Assembly: GCA_028289195.1 (NCBI GenBank)
Contig: JANQQR010000008.1
Span: 62,001-126,000 of the forward strand
Reading direction: 5' to 3'
From: Phycisphaerales bacterium
GTDB taxonomy: Bacteria > Planctomycetota > Phycisphaerae > Phycisphaerales > UBA1924
Length of the DNA stretch: 64,000 bases
Positions 49,798 to 58,315 of the stretch are shown one piece after another. The translations under genes and the position numbers were made by a program. The number at the start of each line of letters is the position of its first letter. Within the stretch, counting starts at the first letter, position 1. The notes below the pieces were generated by a model. The model was given only the letters and a program-made list of their open reading frames with translations. It searched no databases and was not told where the DNA came from.

Positions 49798-50598
49798 CTA
49801 GATCTGGCCCCGCACGATGTCGGCGATGTTGTTCAGAAGCGTCGCGAGCACGAGATTGAGCACCACGATCGCAACGAAGCTCGCGACGAACGCGTCGGTC
49901 GTGGCCCGACCCACTCCCTGGGCCCCCGGCTTGCACGTGAATCCCTTGAAGCATGCGATCAGGGCGATGACCGTCCCGAAGACCACCGACTTGGCCAGCC
50001 CGTTGGTGATGTCGAACCAGTCGATGAAGTACTGGCTGAATTCCCAGTACTGATCGTTGTTCACACCCATGAGCCCGACCGTCAGGATCCAGGCGCCCGC
50101 AACGCCGCAGAAGTTACTCACGACCGTGAGGATGGGGATCATCACGACGCACGCGATCACGCGGGGCACGACCAGCACCGCGATCGGATCCGCCGCCATC
50201 ACGCGCATGGCGTCGATCTGATCGGTGACGCGCATCGAGCCCAGTTCGGCCGTCAGCGAGCAGCCCACCCGTCCAGCCAGCATGACCGCCGCGAGCACCG
50301 GGCCGATCTGCTTGAGCATCGAGATGTTGACCACGCCGCCGATACGGAATGCCTGCCCGAACAGGTCGAATTGGTCGAACAGCTCCACCGCGAGGATCGC
50401 GCCGATGAACAGCCCGGTCAGCGCAAGCACCGGCGTCGAACGCGTGCCGACGAGGTAGAACTGCGTTCCTAGGCGCGACCACCTGGCCCAGCTCCGAACT
50501 CCGCCGAACAGCGCACGCGCCGTCAAAAGGGAAAACACGACGAACGCGCCGAACCGCGCGAACACCTGAAAGATCTGGTTGCCGAGGGCCCCGATCAT
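49798..50598 (-). CDS. mlaE: MlaE-family ABC transporter permease
   Basis: A 266-residue permease with about five to six membrane segments and the MlaE/YrbE family blocks: TRSTPVLALTGLFIGAILAVE, the cytoplasmic EQ-loop-like TAELGSMRVTDQIDAMRVM, and the PRVIACVVMIPILTVVSN helix. The family moves phospholipids between the outer and inner membranes with an MlaF ATPase and MlaD substrate-binding protein; neither is next to it here. Its end is convergent with the nitrilase gene, 9 bp apart. No clear Shine-Dalgarno site; TAGTCT lies 9 nt before the ATG. Confidence 0.92.
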   Translation of the reverse strand: MIGALGNQIFQVFARFGAFVVFSLLTARALFGGVRSWARWSRLGTQFYLVGTRSTPVLALTGLFIGAILAVELFDQFDLFGQAFRIGGVVNISMLKQIGPVLAAVMLAGRVGCSLTAELGSMRVTDQIDAMRVMAADPIAVLVVPRVIACVVMIPILTVVSNFCGVAGAWILTVGLMGVNNDQYWEFSQYFIDWFDITNGLAKSVVFGTVIALIACFKGFTCKPGAQGVGRATTDAFVASFVAIVVLNLVLATLLNNIADIVRGQI

Positions 50599-50645
50599 GA
50601 CGGAGAGAGACTACGCCAGCGCCGGCGGTCGCGTTTCAAAACGAA

Positions 50646-50673
50646 ACGCGGGACCCCCGAGAGGGTCCCGCGT
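50646..50673 (-). terminator. Rho-independent terminator of the OmpA-like gene
   Basis: A perfect 11-bp stem (50646-50656 with 50663-50673) and a 6-nt loop, followed on the minus strand by a T-rich TTCGTTTT. It lies 31 nt after the OmpA-like stop. Confidence 0.82.
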
Positions 50674-50703
50674 CTGTGAATCACTGGTCCGGGATCGGAC
50701 CGC

Positions 50704-51552
50704 TTACTTCATAGGCATGCGACCGGTGGTCGTGTCCTCGCTGGCGGGATCGACATCGGCCTGCATCGAGCCGCCCATCGTCGCGCTCGTCGGCACGACG
50801 AAGATCTCGACACGACGGTTGGCGGACGTGCCGCCCCGGGCGTTGTTGGCCATGACCGGGCGGTACTCGCCCCAGCCAACCGTCTCGAGCCGGTCGCCCG
50901 GCATGCCGGACTGGCGGAGGATCCGCTCCACGGCAGCCGCGCGGAAGAACGAGAGGTGCCGGTTGGAGTGGAAGCGCTGGATCGTCGCCGGGTTGCTCAT
51001 CCGCTGGTTGTCGGTGTGCCCGACGATGCGGAGGTCGTAGCCGGTCGCCCGCGAGTTGGTCATGATCTGGGCGAGCTTCGTCAGACCCTCGCGGGCCTGG
51101 CTCTGCACCTCATCGGAACCCGACGAGAACGTCAGGTCGCTCGTGAACATGATCATGCCCTGCGCCGGGTCGTACCGGATCAGGTTGCTGTTGTCGGCGG
51201 CAAGCTGCTGAAGGGCCCGATCCGTCTCCGGATCCAGCGTCACCAGCCGGAGGTTGCCCAGCCGGTCCTGGATCGAGCTTTGCTGGGCCCGCACGTCGCC
51301 GATCTCGGCTTCCAGATCCGTGCGCACGCCGCGAAGGCCAGAGACCTCGGCCTCGAGCTCATTGATCCGGCCCTGCTTGCGGCTAACAGTTGTCTCGAGG
51401 GTGCTGACTTCCTGGTTCAGCTGCTCGATCCTGGCGGCACTCGTCTGATTGAGCTGCTCGAGCCTGTCGATCCGCTGGTTCTGGCATCCTCCGAACCCCG
51501 CTCCGATCACCGTCAAGGCGGCGACCGAGAGCACGCGTCTGCGGCTAGTCAT
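50704..51552 (-). CDS. OmpA-family lipoprotein with coiled coil
   Basis: A 282-residue envelope protein. The lipobox ends GGC at residue 23. Residues about 25-95 are a heptad-rich coiled coil (IDRLEQLNQ, IEQLNQEVSTLETTV, INELEAEVSGLRG). The OmpA/MotB peptidoglycan-binding domain covers about 125-260, with TFSSGSDEVQ, IVGHTDNQRM, RAAAVERIL and ANRRVEIFV. It thus links an outer-membrane lipid anchor to peptidoglycan, like Pal, with a coiled-coil spacer. GAAGGA lies before the ATG. The gene is followed by a strong terminator and is transcribed alone. Confidence 0.93.
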   Translation of the reverse strand: MTSRRRVLSVAALTVIGAGFGGCQNQRIDRLEQLNQTSAARIEQLNQEVSTLETTVSRKQGRINELEAEVSGLRGVRTDLEAEIGDVRAQQSSIQDRLGNLRLVTLDPETDRALQQLAADNSNLIRYDPAQGMIMFTSDLTFSSGSDEVQSQAREGLTKLAQIMTNSRATGYDLRIVGHTDNQRMSNPATIQRFHSNRHLSFFRAAAVERILRQSGMPGDRLETVGWGEYRPVMANNARGGTSANRRVEIFVVPTSATMGGSMQADVDPASEDTTTGRMPMK

Positions 51553-51687
51553 GTCTGTCGATCCTTCAACATGGTCCGTTGCTCGCGGCGGCCTCCGTCG
51601 CTCGCCGATATCTCACGCTCAGAATACCGTGGTCAGGCAGGTTCGCCACGCCACATCTGGTGGTATCGGCGCAGAAGGACGCAAATC

Positions 51688-52998
51688 GTGAGCATCCGAA
51701 GGCAACTTTTGCGCGCCGACTCGCTGGCGGACCCCGTCCTCGGCGAAATCGGTCGCGCTGCGGTGCTCATCGAAACTGACGAGACCGTTGTGGACAACCT
51801 GTCGTTCGAGCGAGTCCGAGTGCTGGCAGCGGGGGAGCGCACCGATGTCGATCAGCACCCACTCGCCGAGAACGCGGAGTACATCAACCTCCCGGGCCGC
51901 ACGCTGCTGCCAGCGCTCGTAAACGCGCACACCCATCTGGACCTCACGTCCGTCGGCCCCCGCCCCTACGAGCCGGAAGAGGGCTTTGCGAGCTGGATCT
52001 CGATGGTGCGCGAGAGCCGCCCCAGAGATCCGGGCGCGATCCAGGATGCTGTGCTCCGGGCGTGCGGGTTGTCGCGGGCGGGCGGCGTGGCGATGGTGGG
52101 CGACATCGCGGGGGACTGGACGGGCGAGCCAGGGGATGCCCTCCGCCGTTCCGGGATGTGGGGAGTCAGCTTTCTCGAAGTGTTCGGCCTCGGCGAGCGG
52201 GAGGCCGCCTCGATCGACCGGCTCACGGAGATGGTGGGGGGGTTCTGCAGGCGGCACGAGCGCGTGAAGCCCGGAATCCAGCCCCATGCTCCCTACTCGG
52301 CCGGGCCCGGCCTGTTCGCGGCAGCCGCTGATCTCGCGGCCGCGAAAGGCCTGCCCATCGCGACTCATCTGGCCGAGACCCGCGCAGAGTCGGAACTGCT
52401 CGCCTCGGGGAAGGGGCCTCTGGCCGAGATGCTCGCCTCGTTCGGGCTCTGGAACGACTCGTGCGCCGAGTCTCTCGTGTCGGGCCGGTCGCCCGTCGAT
52501 CATCTCAGTGCCGCGTTCGCCAAAGCCCCGTTCTGCTGCGCGCATGTCAATACCTGCGGATCGAACGATCGCCGGGCCCTCGCCGGAGCGGGGGCGAGCG
52601 TCGTCTATTGCCCCCGTGCGCATGAGTACTTCGGCCACGAGCATGATCTGGGCCCGCATCCGTACCGCGAACTCATGCGCGACGGTGTCAACGTGGCGCT
52701 CGGGACCGATTCGATCATCAACGTGCCGCCCGACCAAGCGGACCGACTGTCCACTTTCGACGAGATGCGCCTCCTGTTCCGTCGTGATCGGCAGGACCCA
52801 ACCGACCTGCTGCGCATGGCGACCGTCAACGGCGCATGCGCCCTCCGATTCGATGAATCGTGCGTGACGCTCGCCGGCGATCCTCACGAAGTCGCCGGAG
52901 TGGCGGTGCTCGACGCGCCATCACTCCGAGAGGGCCTCGAACGAGATCTCGTCCCCCGCCTGCTCGCAGGCGCGCGCCCGTCTGAGCGCAAACAATGA
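51688..52998 (+). CDS. Amidohydrolase (SsnA/chlorohydrolase-like)
   Basis: A 436-residue metal-dependent hydrolase of the cytosine-deaminase/AtzA-TrzN-like amidohydrolase group. The metal motif is NAHTHLD; further ligands are in PHAPYSAGPGL, the ATHLAETRAE strand, AHVNTCGSND and LGTDSIINVPP. The substrate is probably an amino-heterocycle but cannot be named. The GTG at 51688 has GAAGGA 8-9 nt upstream; longer frames run antisense through the OmpA gene. Its stop overlaps the start of the Mpg gene (ATGA), so the two are coupled; a shared role in purine or base metabolism is possible. Confidence 0.86.
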   Translation: MSIRRQLLRADSLADPVLGEIGRAAVLIETDETVVDNLSFERVRVLAAGERTDVDQHPLAENAEYINLPGRTLLPALVNAHTHLDLTSVGPRPYEPEEGFASWISMVRESRPRDPGAIQDAVLRACGLSRAGGVAMVGDIAGDWTGEPGDALRRSGMWGVSFLEVFGLGEREAASIDRLTEMVGGFCRRHERVKPGIQPHAPYSAGPGLFAAAADLAAAKGLPIATHLAETRAESELLASGKGPLAEMLASFGLWNDSCAESLVSGRSPVDHLSAAFAKAPFCCAHVNTCGSNDRRALAGAGASVVYCPRAHEYFGHEHDLGPHPYRELMRDGVNVALGTDSIINVPPDQADRLSTFDEMRLLFRRDRQDPTDLLRMATVNGACALRFDESCVTLAGDPHEVAGVAVLDAPSLREGLERDLVPRLLAGARPSERKQ

Positions 52999-53591
52999 GG
53001 TGTTTGCAGCGCGCCGACTATGAACTCCCGGCCCAAGAACTCGCGCGATCGCTCCTGGGGTGCACGCTCGTTCGCGTGTTCCGGGGGAAGCGTCGGGCTG
53101 GAGTGATCGTCGAAACCGAGGCGTACCTCGGCGAGCGGGATCTGTCGTCGCACGCCGCCGGGGGTCGGCGCACGGCGCGCACCGAGCCCATGTACGCCGC
53201 GCCGGGCACGTCGTATGTGTATTTCACCTACGGCATGCACCACTGCATGAACGTCAGCGCGCACTCGCGGGATGTGCCCGAAGCGGTTCTGATCCGTGCG
53301 CTCGAGCCCGCGGAGGGTCTCGAGGCAATGCAGCGCGACCGCCCACACGCGAGGGTCGAACGCGAACTGTGCTCCGGACCGGCCAAGCTATGCCAGGCCC
53401 TGCGCATCGACCGGGCCCTCAGCGGGATCGATATGACCGAGCCGGGTGCCACCATTTTCATCGAGCTCGGCCCCCCGGGTGGTGGGGGACCGATCGAGGT
53501 CGGCTCGCGGATCGGATTGAGCGGAAGCCACGAATGGGTGAAACGCCCCCTGCGATTCTGGCTGAGGGGAAACGCCCACGTCAGCCGATGA
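52995..53591 (+). CDS. mpg: DNA-3-methyladenine glycosylase (Mpg/AAG family)
   Basis: Excises alkylated and deaminated purines such as 3-methyladenine and hypoxanthine. The 198-residue protein has family length; landmarks are ELARSLLGCTLVR, VIVETEAYLGERDLSSHA with the catalytic Glu, APGTSYVYFTYGMHHCMNV with the intercalating Tyr, VLIRALEP and CSGPAKLCQAL. The ATG overlaps the preceding amidohydrolase stop by 4 nt. No other repair gene is adjacent, although the SRAP and DinG-like genes lie elsewhere in the window. Confidence 0.95.
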   Translation: MRCLQRADYELPAQELARSLLGCTLVRVFRGKRRAGVIVETEAYLGERDLSSHAAGGRRTARTEPMYAAPGTSYVYFTYGMHHCMNVSAHSRDVPEAVLIRALEPAEGLEAMQRDRPHARVERELCSGPAKLCQALRIDRALSGIDMTEPGATIFIELGPPGGGGPIEVGSRIGLSGSHEWVKRPLRFWLRGNAHVSR

Positions 53592-53705
53592 GATGTTTGC
53601 ACCAGATTCGAGCCGAATTTCGGCAAGCCGCTTGCCTCGACTTCCCCGCACGCGCAGCATCTAATGCGGCCTGTCCCTCGAAGCCGATCGTGAGAGCCAT
53701 ACTCG

Positions 53706-54122
53706 ATGAGCGCCTCCGCCGACACATTCTGGGAACTGATCAAGGACCACGCCGGGCCGTACCCGCCGCAGGCGTTCGTCTTCGTTCAGGAGGGGCTCCG
53801 GCACACCGTCTCAACGATCTTCGGCGAGTCTTCGGACGACGAGCCGGATCTCGGCTCGCTCGAGGGTGAGCGCCACGTCTCCGGGCAGCAGCTCTGCATG
53901 GGGCTGCGGGACTACGCCCAGCAGGAGTACGGCCTCCTGGCCCGCACGGTCCTCGAGTCTCTTGCGGTGCGGCGCACCGAGGACTTCGGCCGGATCGTCT
54001 TCGCGATGGTCGAAGCCGGCCTCATGCGGAAGACCGACGAGGACAGCCTTGTGGATTTCGAAGACGTCTTCGACTTCGATGAGGTGTTCGGACGCGAACT
54101 CGAGTCGACAGCCGCCTCCTGA
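53706..54122 (+). CDS. Minf_1886-family conserved hypothetical protein
   Basis: A 138-residue acidic protein matching the Minf_1886 pattern common in the Planctomycetota-Verrucomicrobiota group: FWELIKDHAGPYPPQAFVFVQEGLRHT near the N-terminus (two pieces), VSGQQLCMGLRDYAQQEYG in the middle and FGRIVFAMVEAGLMRKTDED near the end. It is probably cytosolic and mixed alpha/beta, followed by a very acidic tail. Function is unknown for the whole family. It stands alone between Mpg and the AI-2E-type gene; GTGAGAG upstream may serve as ribosome site. Confidence 0.82.
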   Translation: MSASADTFWELIKDHAGPYPPQAFVFVQEGLRHTVSTIFGESSDDEPDLGSLEGERHVSGQQLCMGLRDYAQQEYGLLARTVLESLAVRRTEDFGRIVFAMVEAGLMRKTDEDSLVDFEDVFDFDEVFGRELESTAAS

Positions 54123-54155
54123 ACAACCCTGCGTGCATCCGTGAGCCGTTCGGGG

Positions 54156-54161
54156 TACCGT
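54156..54161 (+). promoter_or_regulatory. TACCGT -10-like box 7 nt before the AI-2E-type gene
   Basis: TACCGT, 7 nt, ATG at 54169; no Shine-Dalgarno site. One nucleotide off the main leaderless spacing. Confidence 0.35.
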
Positions 54162-54168
54162 TCTGCCC

Positions 54169-55659
54169 ATGGCCGAGGGCGGTGGACGTGATCCAGGTTG
54201 GCTCAACAAGCACCTCTGGCAGATCCAGCCGGTCCGCGACATCCTGGTGTTCGCGGGGATCTTCGGCATCCTCTACCTCGGCTACGTGCTCCGCTTCGTC
54301 ACCGTCCCGATCCTGCTGGCGCTGACGTTTGCCTACCTCTTCGAGCCGGTCGTCCGCCTCATCACCCGAAGGCTGAATACGAGCAGGCGCGTCGCCGCCG
54401 GCGCCATCATCGCCGCGGTCACGCTGACAGTCGTCATCCCGGTCTCGATCGGCGCGGCATTCGCAGTCGTTGAAGGCGTCGGATTCGTCGAGCGCCTGTC
54501 GGAAAACGTCGGGCGTTCGGTCCGGGTGATCCGCGACTACCCGGGAGATGAGGCGCTCCAGCCCGAGTCGGAGGAAGCTGCGGGTTCGGGTTCGACGGAG
54601 GCCGTCGCAGAGGAACTGGTCGCGCCCGTCGATGCCGCCGAACCGGCGCCCGATTCTGAACTCGGCGAGGAACAGATCGACGACGGCGGCGGGGGTCTCA
54701 TGGGCCTCGCATTCCTCGACGGCTGGCAGGCCAGCGTGGAGCGCTTCCACACCTGGATCGACACCGACGCCGAGCCCGAGACCCTCCGCGCGTGGCGGGA
54801 GCTCTCGGGAGGAAACTGGCGGGACCTCACGGCGTTCATCGCCGCGCTCCTGCCGGGCACCCAGGTCGAGTGGGTGCTCGGGCTCGTCCGCCAGAACGCC
54901 GAGTCGCTCCTCCGCGTCGGCGTCGGGACGGGAAGCGAGGCGATCCAGACCGTCGGCGCAGTCGTCGAACGCCTGTTCGGATTCGGGATGCTGATCTTCG
55001 GGGCCTTCCTCACCGCGTTCTTTTTCTTCTTCTTCAGCAGCGGCTACCAGGGCGTACTCGACTTCCTCGCGAACCTCATCCCCGAGCGGAACAAGGAACA
55101 CACGCTCGACCTCATCCAGAAAATGGACCGGGTCGTCGCCGGGTTCATCCGCGGGCGCCTGACCATCGCGGCGATCCAGTCGGTGATCTTCGCGATCGCC
55201 TACTTCGCGATCGGCGTGCCGGCCGCGCTGCTGCTCGGCGTGATCGTCGGGTTCCTCTCGATCGTCCCGTACCTCGCGAGCCTCGGTTTGGTGGCCTCGA
55301 TCATCATGCTCGGCCTCGAGCCACCCGAAGGGCTGAGGGGAGAGTGGTGGTGGATCGTCGGCGCCCCGCTGGTCGTCTATTTCGTGGGCCAGGCCCTCGA
55401 CGACTACATCTGGACCCCGCTCATCCAGGGCGAGGCGACCGGCATGGACACGCCCACCGTCCTGTTCGCCGCGATCGCGGGCGGCATCCTCGCCGGGTTC
55501 TACGGCCTGCTCCTGGCCATCCCCGTCGCCGCATGCATCAAGATCCTGCTCCAGGAACTCTTCTGGCCCCGCTTCAAGGACTGGGCCGAGGGCAACGCCG
55601 ACGACCCGCTCCCGTTCGGCAACAAGAAGCGAGCGGAAGAAGCTGCGCCCAAGGAATGA
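54169..55659 (+). CDS. AI-2E/PerM-family transporter with large acidic insertion
   Basis: A 496-residue membrane protein. The N-terminal pair of helices (about residues 20-60) and a third (about 80-105) are followed by an acidic, Pro/Glu-rich insertion at about residues 125-185 (EEAAGSGSTEAVAEEL, DSELGEEQIDDGGGG), then the conserved C-terminal five-helix block: FGMLIFGAFLTAFFFFFF, IRGRLTIAAIQSVIFAIAYF, VIVGFLSIVPYLAS, VGQALDDYIWTPLIQG and ILAGFYGLLLAIPVAA. Members export small molecules or Na+ for H+; substrate unknown. The family is usually about 350 residues, so the insertion adds roughly 130. Confidence 0.9.
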   Translation: MAEGGGRDPGWLNKHLWQIQPVRDILVFAGIFGILYLGYVLRFVTVPILLALTFAYLFEPVVRLITRRLNTSRRVAAGAIIAAVTLTVVIPVSIGAAFAVVEGVGFVERLSENVGRSVRVIRDYPGDEALQPESEEAAGSGSTEAVAEELVAPVDAAEPAPDSELGEEQIDDGGGGLMGLAFLDGWQASVERFHTWIDTDAEPETLRAWRELSGGNWRDLTAFIAALLPGTQVEWVLGLVRQNAESLLRVGVGTGSEAIQTVGAVVERLFGFGMLIFGAFLTAFFFFFFSSGYQGVLDFLANLIPERNKEHTLDLIQKMDRVVAGFIRGRLTIAAIQSVIFAIAYFAIGVPAALLLGVIVGFLSIVPYLASLGLVASIIMLGLEPPEGLRGEWWWIVGAPLVVYFVGQALDDYIWTPLIQGEATGMDTPTVLFAAIAGGILAGFYGLLLAIPVAACIKILLQELFWPRFKDWAEGNADDPLPFGNKKRAEEAAPKE

Positions 55660-55692
55660 TCCCGGTGGGGGGGTCGCGCCCTGAAGCGGCGC

Positions 55693-57192
55693 TTAGCGCT
55701 TCCGCTTCTTCTGCTTGAAGCGAGACTTCGGGCTCGAACTCCGCGTGCTCTTGCGCCCGCCAATCTGCGGCAGCCCGCTCATTCCCGGGACGCCACCGGC
55801 GGCCTGGAGGTCCCGCATCGCGCTGAGCTTGCCCCGCATGCCCATGCCGGCCATCTGCTTGGTCAGCTTGCTGATGGTCTGGAACTGCTTGACCATCTGC
55901 CCGACCTCGTTGACCTGGGTGCCCGAGCCCTTCGCGACGCGCTTGCGCCGAGAGGGGTTGAGTTTCGCCGGATCGGTGCGCTCTTCCTGGGTCATGGAGT
56001 TGACCATGCCCTCGATCCGATCGAGTTGTTTCTCGTCGACCTGCGCGTCTTTCAGCATGGAGCCGACGCCCGGCAGCATCCCCATGACCTGCTTCATCGG
56101 GCCCATCTTCCGCAGCGAGCGCAACTGGCTGAGGAAATCGTCCATGGTGAGCTGGCCCTTGGCCATCTTCTCAGCCATGGCTTCGGCTTCTTCCTCGCTC
56201 ACCTGCTCCTGCGCCTTCTCGACGAGCGACACGACATCGCCCATGCCAAGGATCCGACCGGCGATGCGCTCGGCGTGGAACTCCTCGAGAGCGTCCATCT
56301 TCTCGCCAACGCCGATGAACTTGATGGGGGCCCCGGTCACCCTTCGCACCGTCAGCGCCGCACCGCCTCGGGTGTCGGAATCGAACTTCGTCAGGATGAC
56401 ACCGTCGACCTCGAGCTGTTCGTGGAAGCTCTTGGCCGAGTTCACCGCGTCCTGGCCGGTCATGGCGTCGGTGACCAGGAAGATCTGGTGGGGGGTCAGC
56501 GCCTTGTTGACGGCCCGCAGTTCCTGCATGAGCTCGTCGTTGATGTGCAGGCGACCGGCGGTGTCCAGGATGAGCGTGTCGATGCCCGCCTTCTGAGCGG
56601 CCTTGAACGCGTTCTGGCAGACGCTCACCGCAACTCCGACCGCCTTGCCGTACTCCGCCACCCGTTCCGGCTCGCCATAGAACTCGACGGTCGCCCCTCC
56701 GGGAGCGTCCGCCGCCACCTGCTCGGCGACCGTTCGCAGCTGTTCGACAGCCGCGGGGCGCTGCAGGTCCGCCGCGGCGAGCATCACGCTGCGTCCGCGC
56801 TTCTTCAGGTAGGCGGCGAGCTTGCCGCAGGTGGTCGTCTTTCCGGAGCCCTGGAGCCCGCACATCATCACGACCGTCGGCGCGGGGCTGACGCGCATCA
56901 CCCCGGGGATCGGCTGCTCGTCCTCCGATCCCCCGATCAGCTCGACCAGCGACTTGTGGACGATCCCGATCATCTCCTGACCGGGCTTAAGGCTCTCGGT
57001 CACCTGCTGCCCGACCGCCCTCTCGACGACCTCGTCGCAGAATTCGCCGACGATCTCGTAGTGCACGTCGGCCTCGAGGAGCGCCGTGCGCACGTCGCCC
57101 ATGGCTTCTCGCACGTTGGCCTCGGAGATCTTGCCGCGCCCGCTGAAGCGCTTCATCGCGCTGTTGAATCCGTCTGAGAGTCGCTCGAACAT
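55693..57192 (-). CDS. ffh: Signal recognition particle protein Ffh
   Basis: GTPase subunit of the signal recognition particle, which targets nascent membrane proteins to FtsY and SecYEG. The 499-residue protein has N, G and M domains: ALLEADVHYEIV in the N domain, the P-loop GLQGSGKTTTCGKLA, DTAGRLHINDELM, TKFDSDTRGGAAL, and a Met-rich M domain from about residue 330 with GMLPGVGSMLKDAQ, IEGMVNSMTQEER and the RRKRVAKGSGTQVNEVGQM RNA-binding helix. TACCCT lies exactly 6 nt before the ATG with no Shine-Dalgarno site. The end is Lys/Arg-rich. No SRP RNA gene is recognised nearby. Confidence 0.96.
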   Translation of the reverse strand: MFERLSDGFNSAMKRFSGRGKISEANVREAMGDVRTALLEADVHYEIVGEFCDEVVERAVGQQVTESLKPGQEMIGIVHKSLVELIGGSEDEQPIPGVMRVSPAPTVVMMCGLQGSGKTTTCGKLAAYLKKRGRSVMLAAADLQRPAAVEQLRTVAEQVAADAPGGATVEFYGEPERVAEYGKAVGVAVSVCQNAFKAAQKAGIDTLILDTAGRLHINDELMQELRAVNKALTPHQIFLVTDAMTGQDAVNSAKSFHEQLEVDGVILTKFDSDTRGGAALTVRRVTGAPIKFIGVGEKMDALEEFHAERIAGRILGMGDVVSLVEKAQEQVSEEEAEAMAEKMAKGQLTMDDFLSQLRSLRKMGPMKQVMGMLPGVGSMLKDAQVDEKQLDRIEGMVNSMTQEERTDPAKLNPSRRKRVAKGSGTQVNEVGQMVKQFQTISKLTKQMAGMGMRGKLSAMRDLQAAGGVPGMSGLPQIGGRKSTRSSSPKSRFKQKKRKR

Positions 57193-57198
57193 GGCCTG

Positions 57199-57204
57199 AG
57201 GGTA
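57199..57204 (-). promoter_or_regulatory. TACCCT -10 box 6 nt before ffh
   Basis: TACCCT, then 6 nt, then ATG at 57192, without a ribosome site. Finding this geometry on an essential, highly expressed gene supports leaderless translation as normal in this organism. Confidence 0.48.
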
Positions 57205-57317
57205 GCCGAGCCGGGGGGGCTGGGCGAAGCCGGCCCAGGAGCTCTCCGAGAGCCTCGGTTCCCACTAAGCTCTCCCAGTCGCGATCGCGAATACGGCTCC
57301 AACCCAGGACGCGCACC

Positions 57318-58082
57318 ATGATTGACGGATACGTCTCACGCATCGGCGGCATCATCAGCGCCGACATGGCCGTTCCCGACCACGAGGGCGAGGTCCGGTT
57401 CTACTCACGGGTGCTCACCACGGGCGACAACCCCCTGTGGGGCGAAGACCTGATGAACAACCTGGGAATGCCCATCATCGGCCTGGGCCCGATGAGCCCG
57501 GAGTACGAGCACCTCCCGCGCCAGTGGATGGTGCACATCCAGGTCGCCGACGTCGCGACCAGCGTCGAGCGGGCCGTCGCCCTCGGCGGGCGGGAACTCC
57601 TGCACGGCAAGGACGACGACGGGAACAGCCAATGGGCCGGCCTGGCCGATCCCAACGGGGCCGCGTTCGGGATCATGCCCGTCGTCCCCGCCGAGGCGAT
57701 GCCCAAGTTCGAGGGCGACTTGGCCAAGGCCGGGCGCATCGCCTGGGTCGACCTCACCGTCCCCGACGCCGCGTCCACGCGCGATTTCTATCAGCAGGTC
57801 GTCGGCTGGACGCCCCAGGACGTCGCGATGACCGACGGCGCCGACGACTACGCCGACTACAACATGCTCGGCGCCGATGGGAAACCCGCGGCAGGCGTCT
57901 GCCACGCCCGCGGCGTGAACTCGAGCCTGCCGCCCGTCTGGCTGATCTACTTGCCCGTCGGCGACCTTTCCGAGAGCCTCAGTCGAGTTCGCGACGGAGG
58001 CGGGAAGGTGGTCAGCGAATCTGGGGGCATCGCGGTGATCCAGGATCCCGCGGGCGTGTTCTTGGCGCTCGCACAGGGCTGA
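57318..58082 (+). CDS. Double VOC/glyoxalase-domain protein
   Basis: A 254-residue protein of two VOC modules, about residues 5-120 and 135-254. Module one: ADMAVPDHEGEVRFYSRVL, HIQVADVATSVERAVALGG and LADPNGAAFGIMPV. Module two: WVDLTVPDAASTRDFYQQVVGW, VGDLSESLSRVRDGGGKVV and IQDPAGVFLALAQG. This resembles the tandem VOC proteins of the CFP-30B-like group. Function is not established. AGGA precedes the ATG. It is divergent from ffh with 125 bp between starts and is followed by a 233-bp gap in which I see no gene. Confidence 0.86.
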   Translation: MIDGYVSRIGGIISADMAVPDHEGEVRFYSRVLTTGDNPLWGEDLMNNLGMPIIGLGPMSPEYEHLPRQWMVHIQVADVATSVERAVALGGRELLHGKDDDGNSQWAGLADPNGAAFGIMPVVPAEAMPKFEGDLAKAGRIAWVDLTVPDAASTRDFYQQVVGWTPQDVAMTDGADDYADYNMLGADGKPAAGVCHARGVNSSLPPVWLIYLPVGDLSESLSRVRDGGGKVVSESGGIAVIQDPAGVFLALAQG

Positions 58083-58315
58083 TCCGCCTCGCCGGCCCCG
58101 GATCCGCGTTCTGAGCCCCCTGGCCCGGATCCTGGATCCAAGGTCTGATAATGACTGTTATGTAAAACAGGGCAGGTGGCGACCGCCGAGGAATCGCCAG
58201 CACCGGGAATCCGTAAGACCCTGAGGGTACCGGGCCTCGCGCACGCGCGGCTCGATCGAGGCACAATCTCACGGCTCTCGACTGAGTGTCCGGGAGACGA
58301 AGGAGACTCCAGACC

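Noticed and set aside
50956-51687. Upstream extension of the amidohydrolase frame
   Set aside because: It is antisense to the OmpA-like gene; the GTG at 51688 has a ribosome site and gives the normal family length.
58083-58315. Regulatory palindromes around TGTTATGTAAAACA upstream of the serine hydrolase
   Set aside because: Short A/T-rich partial repeats only; no match to a known operator that I can support.
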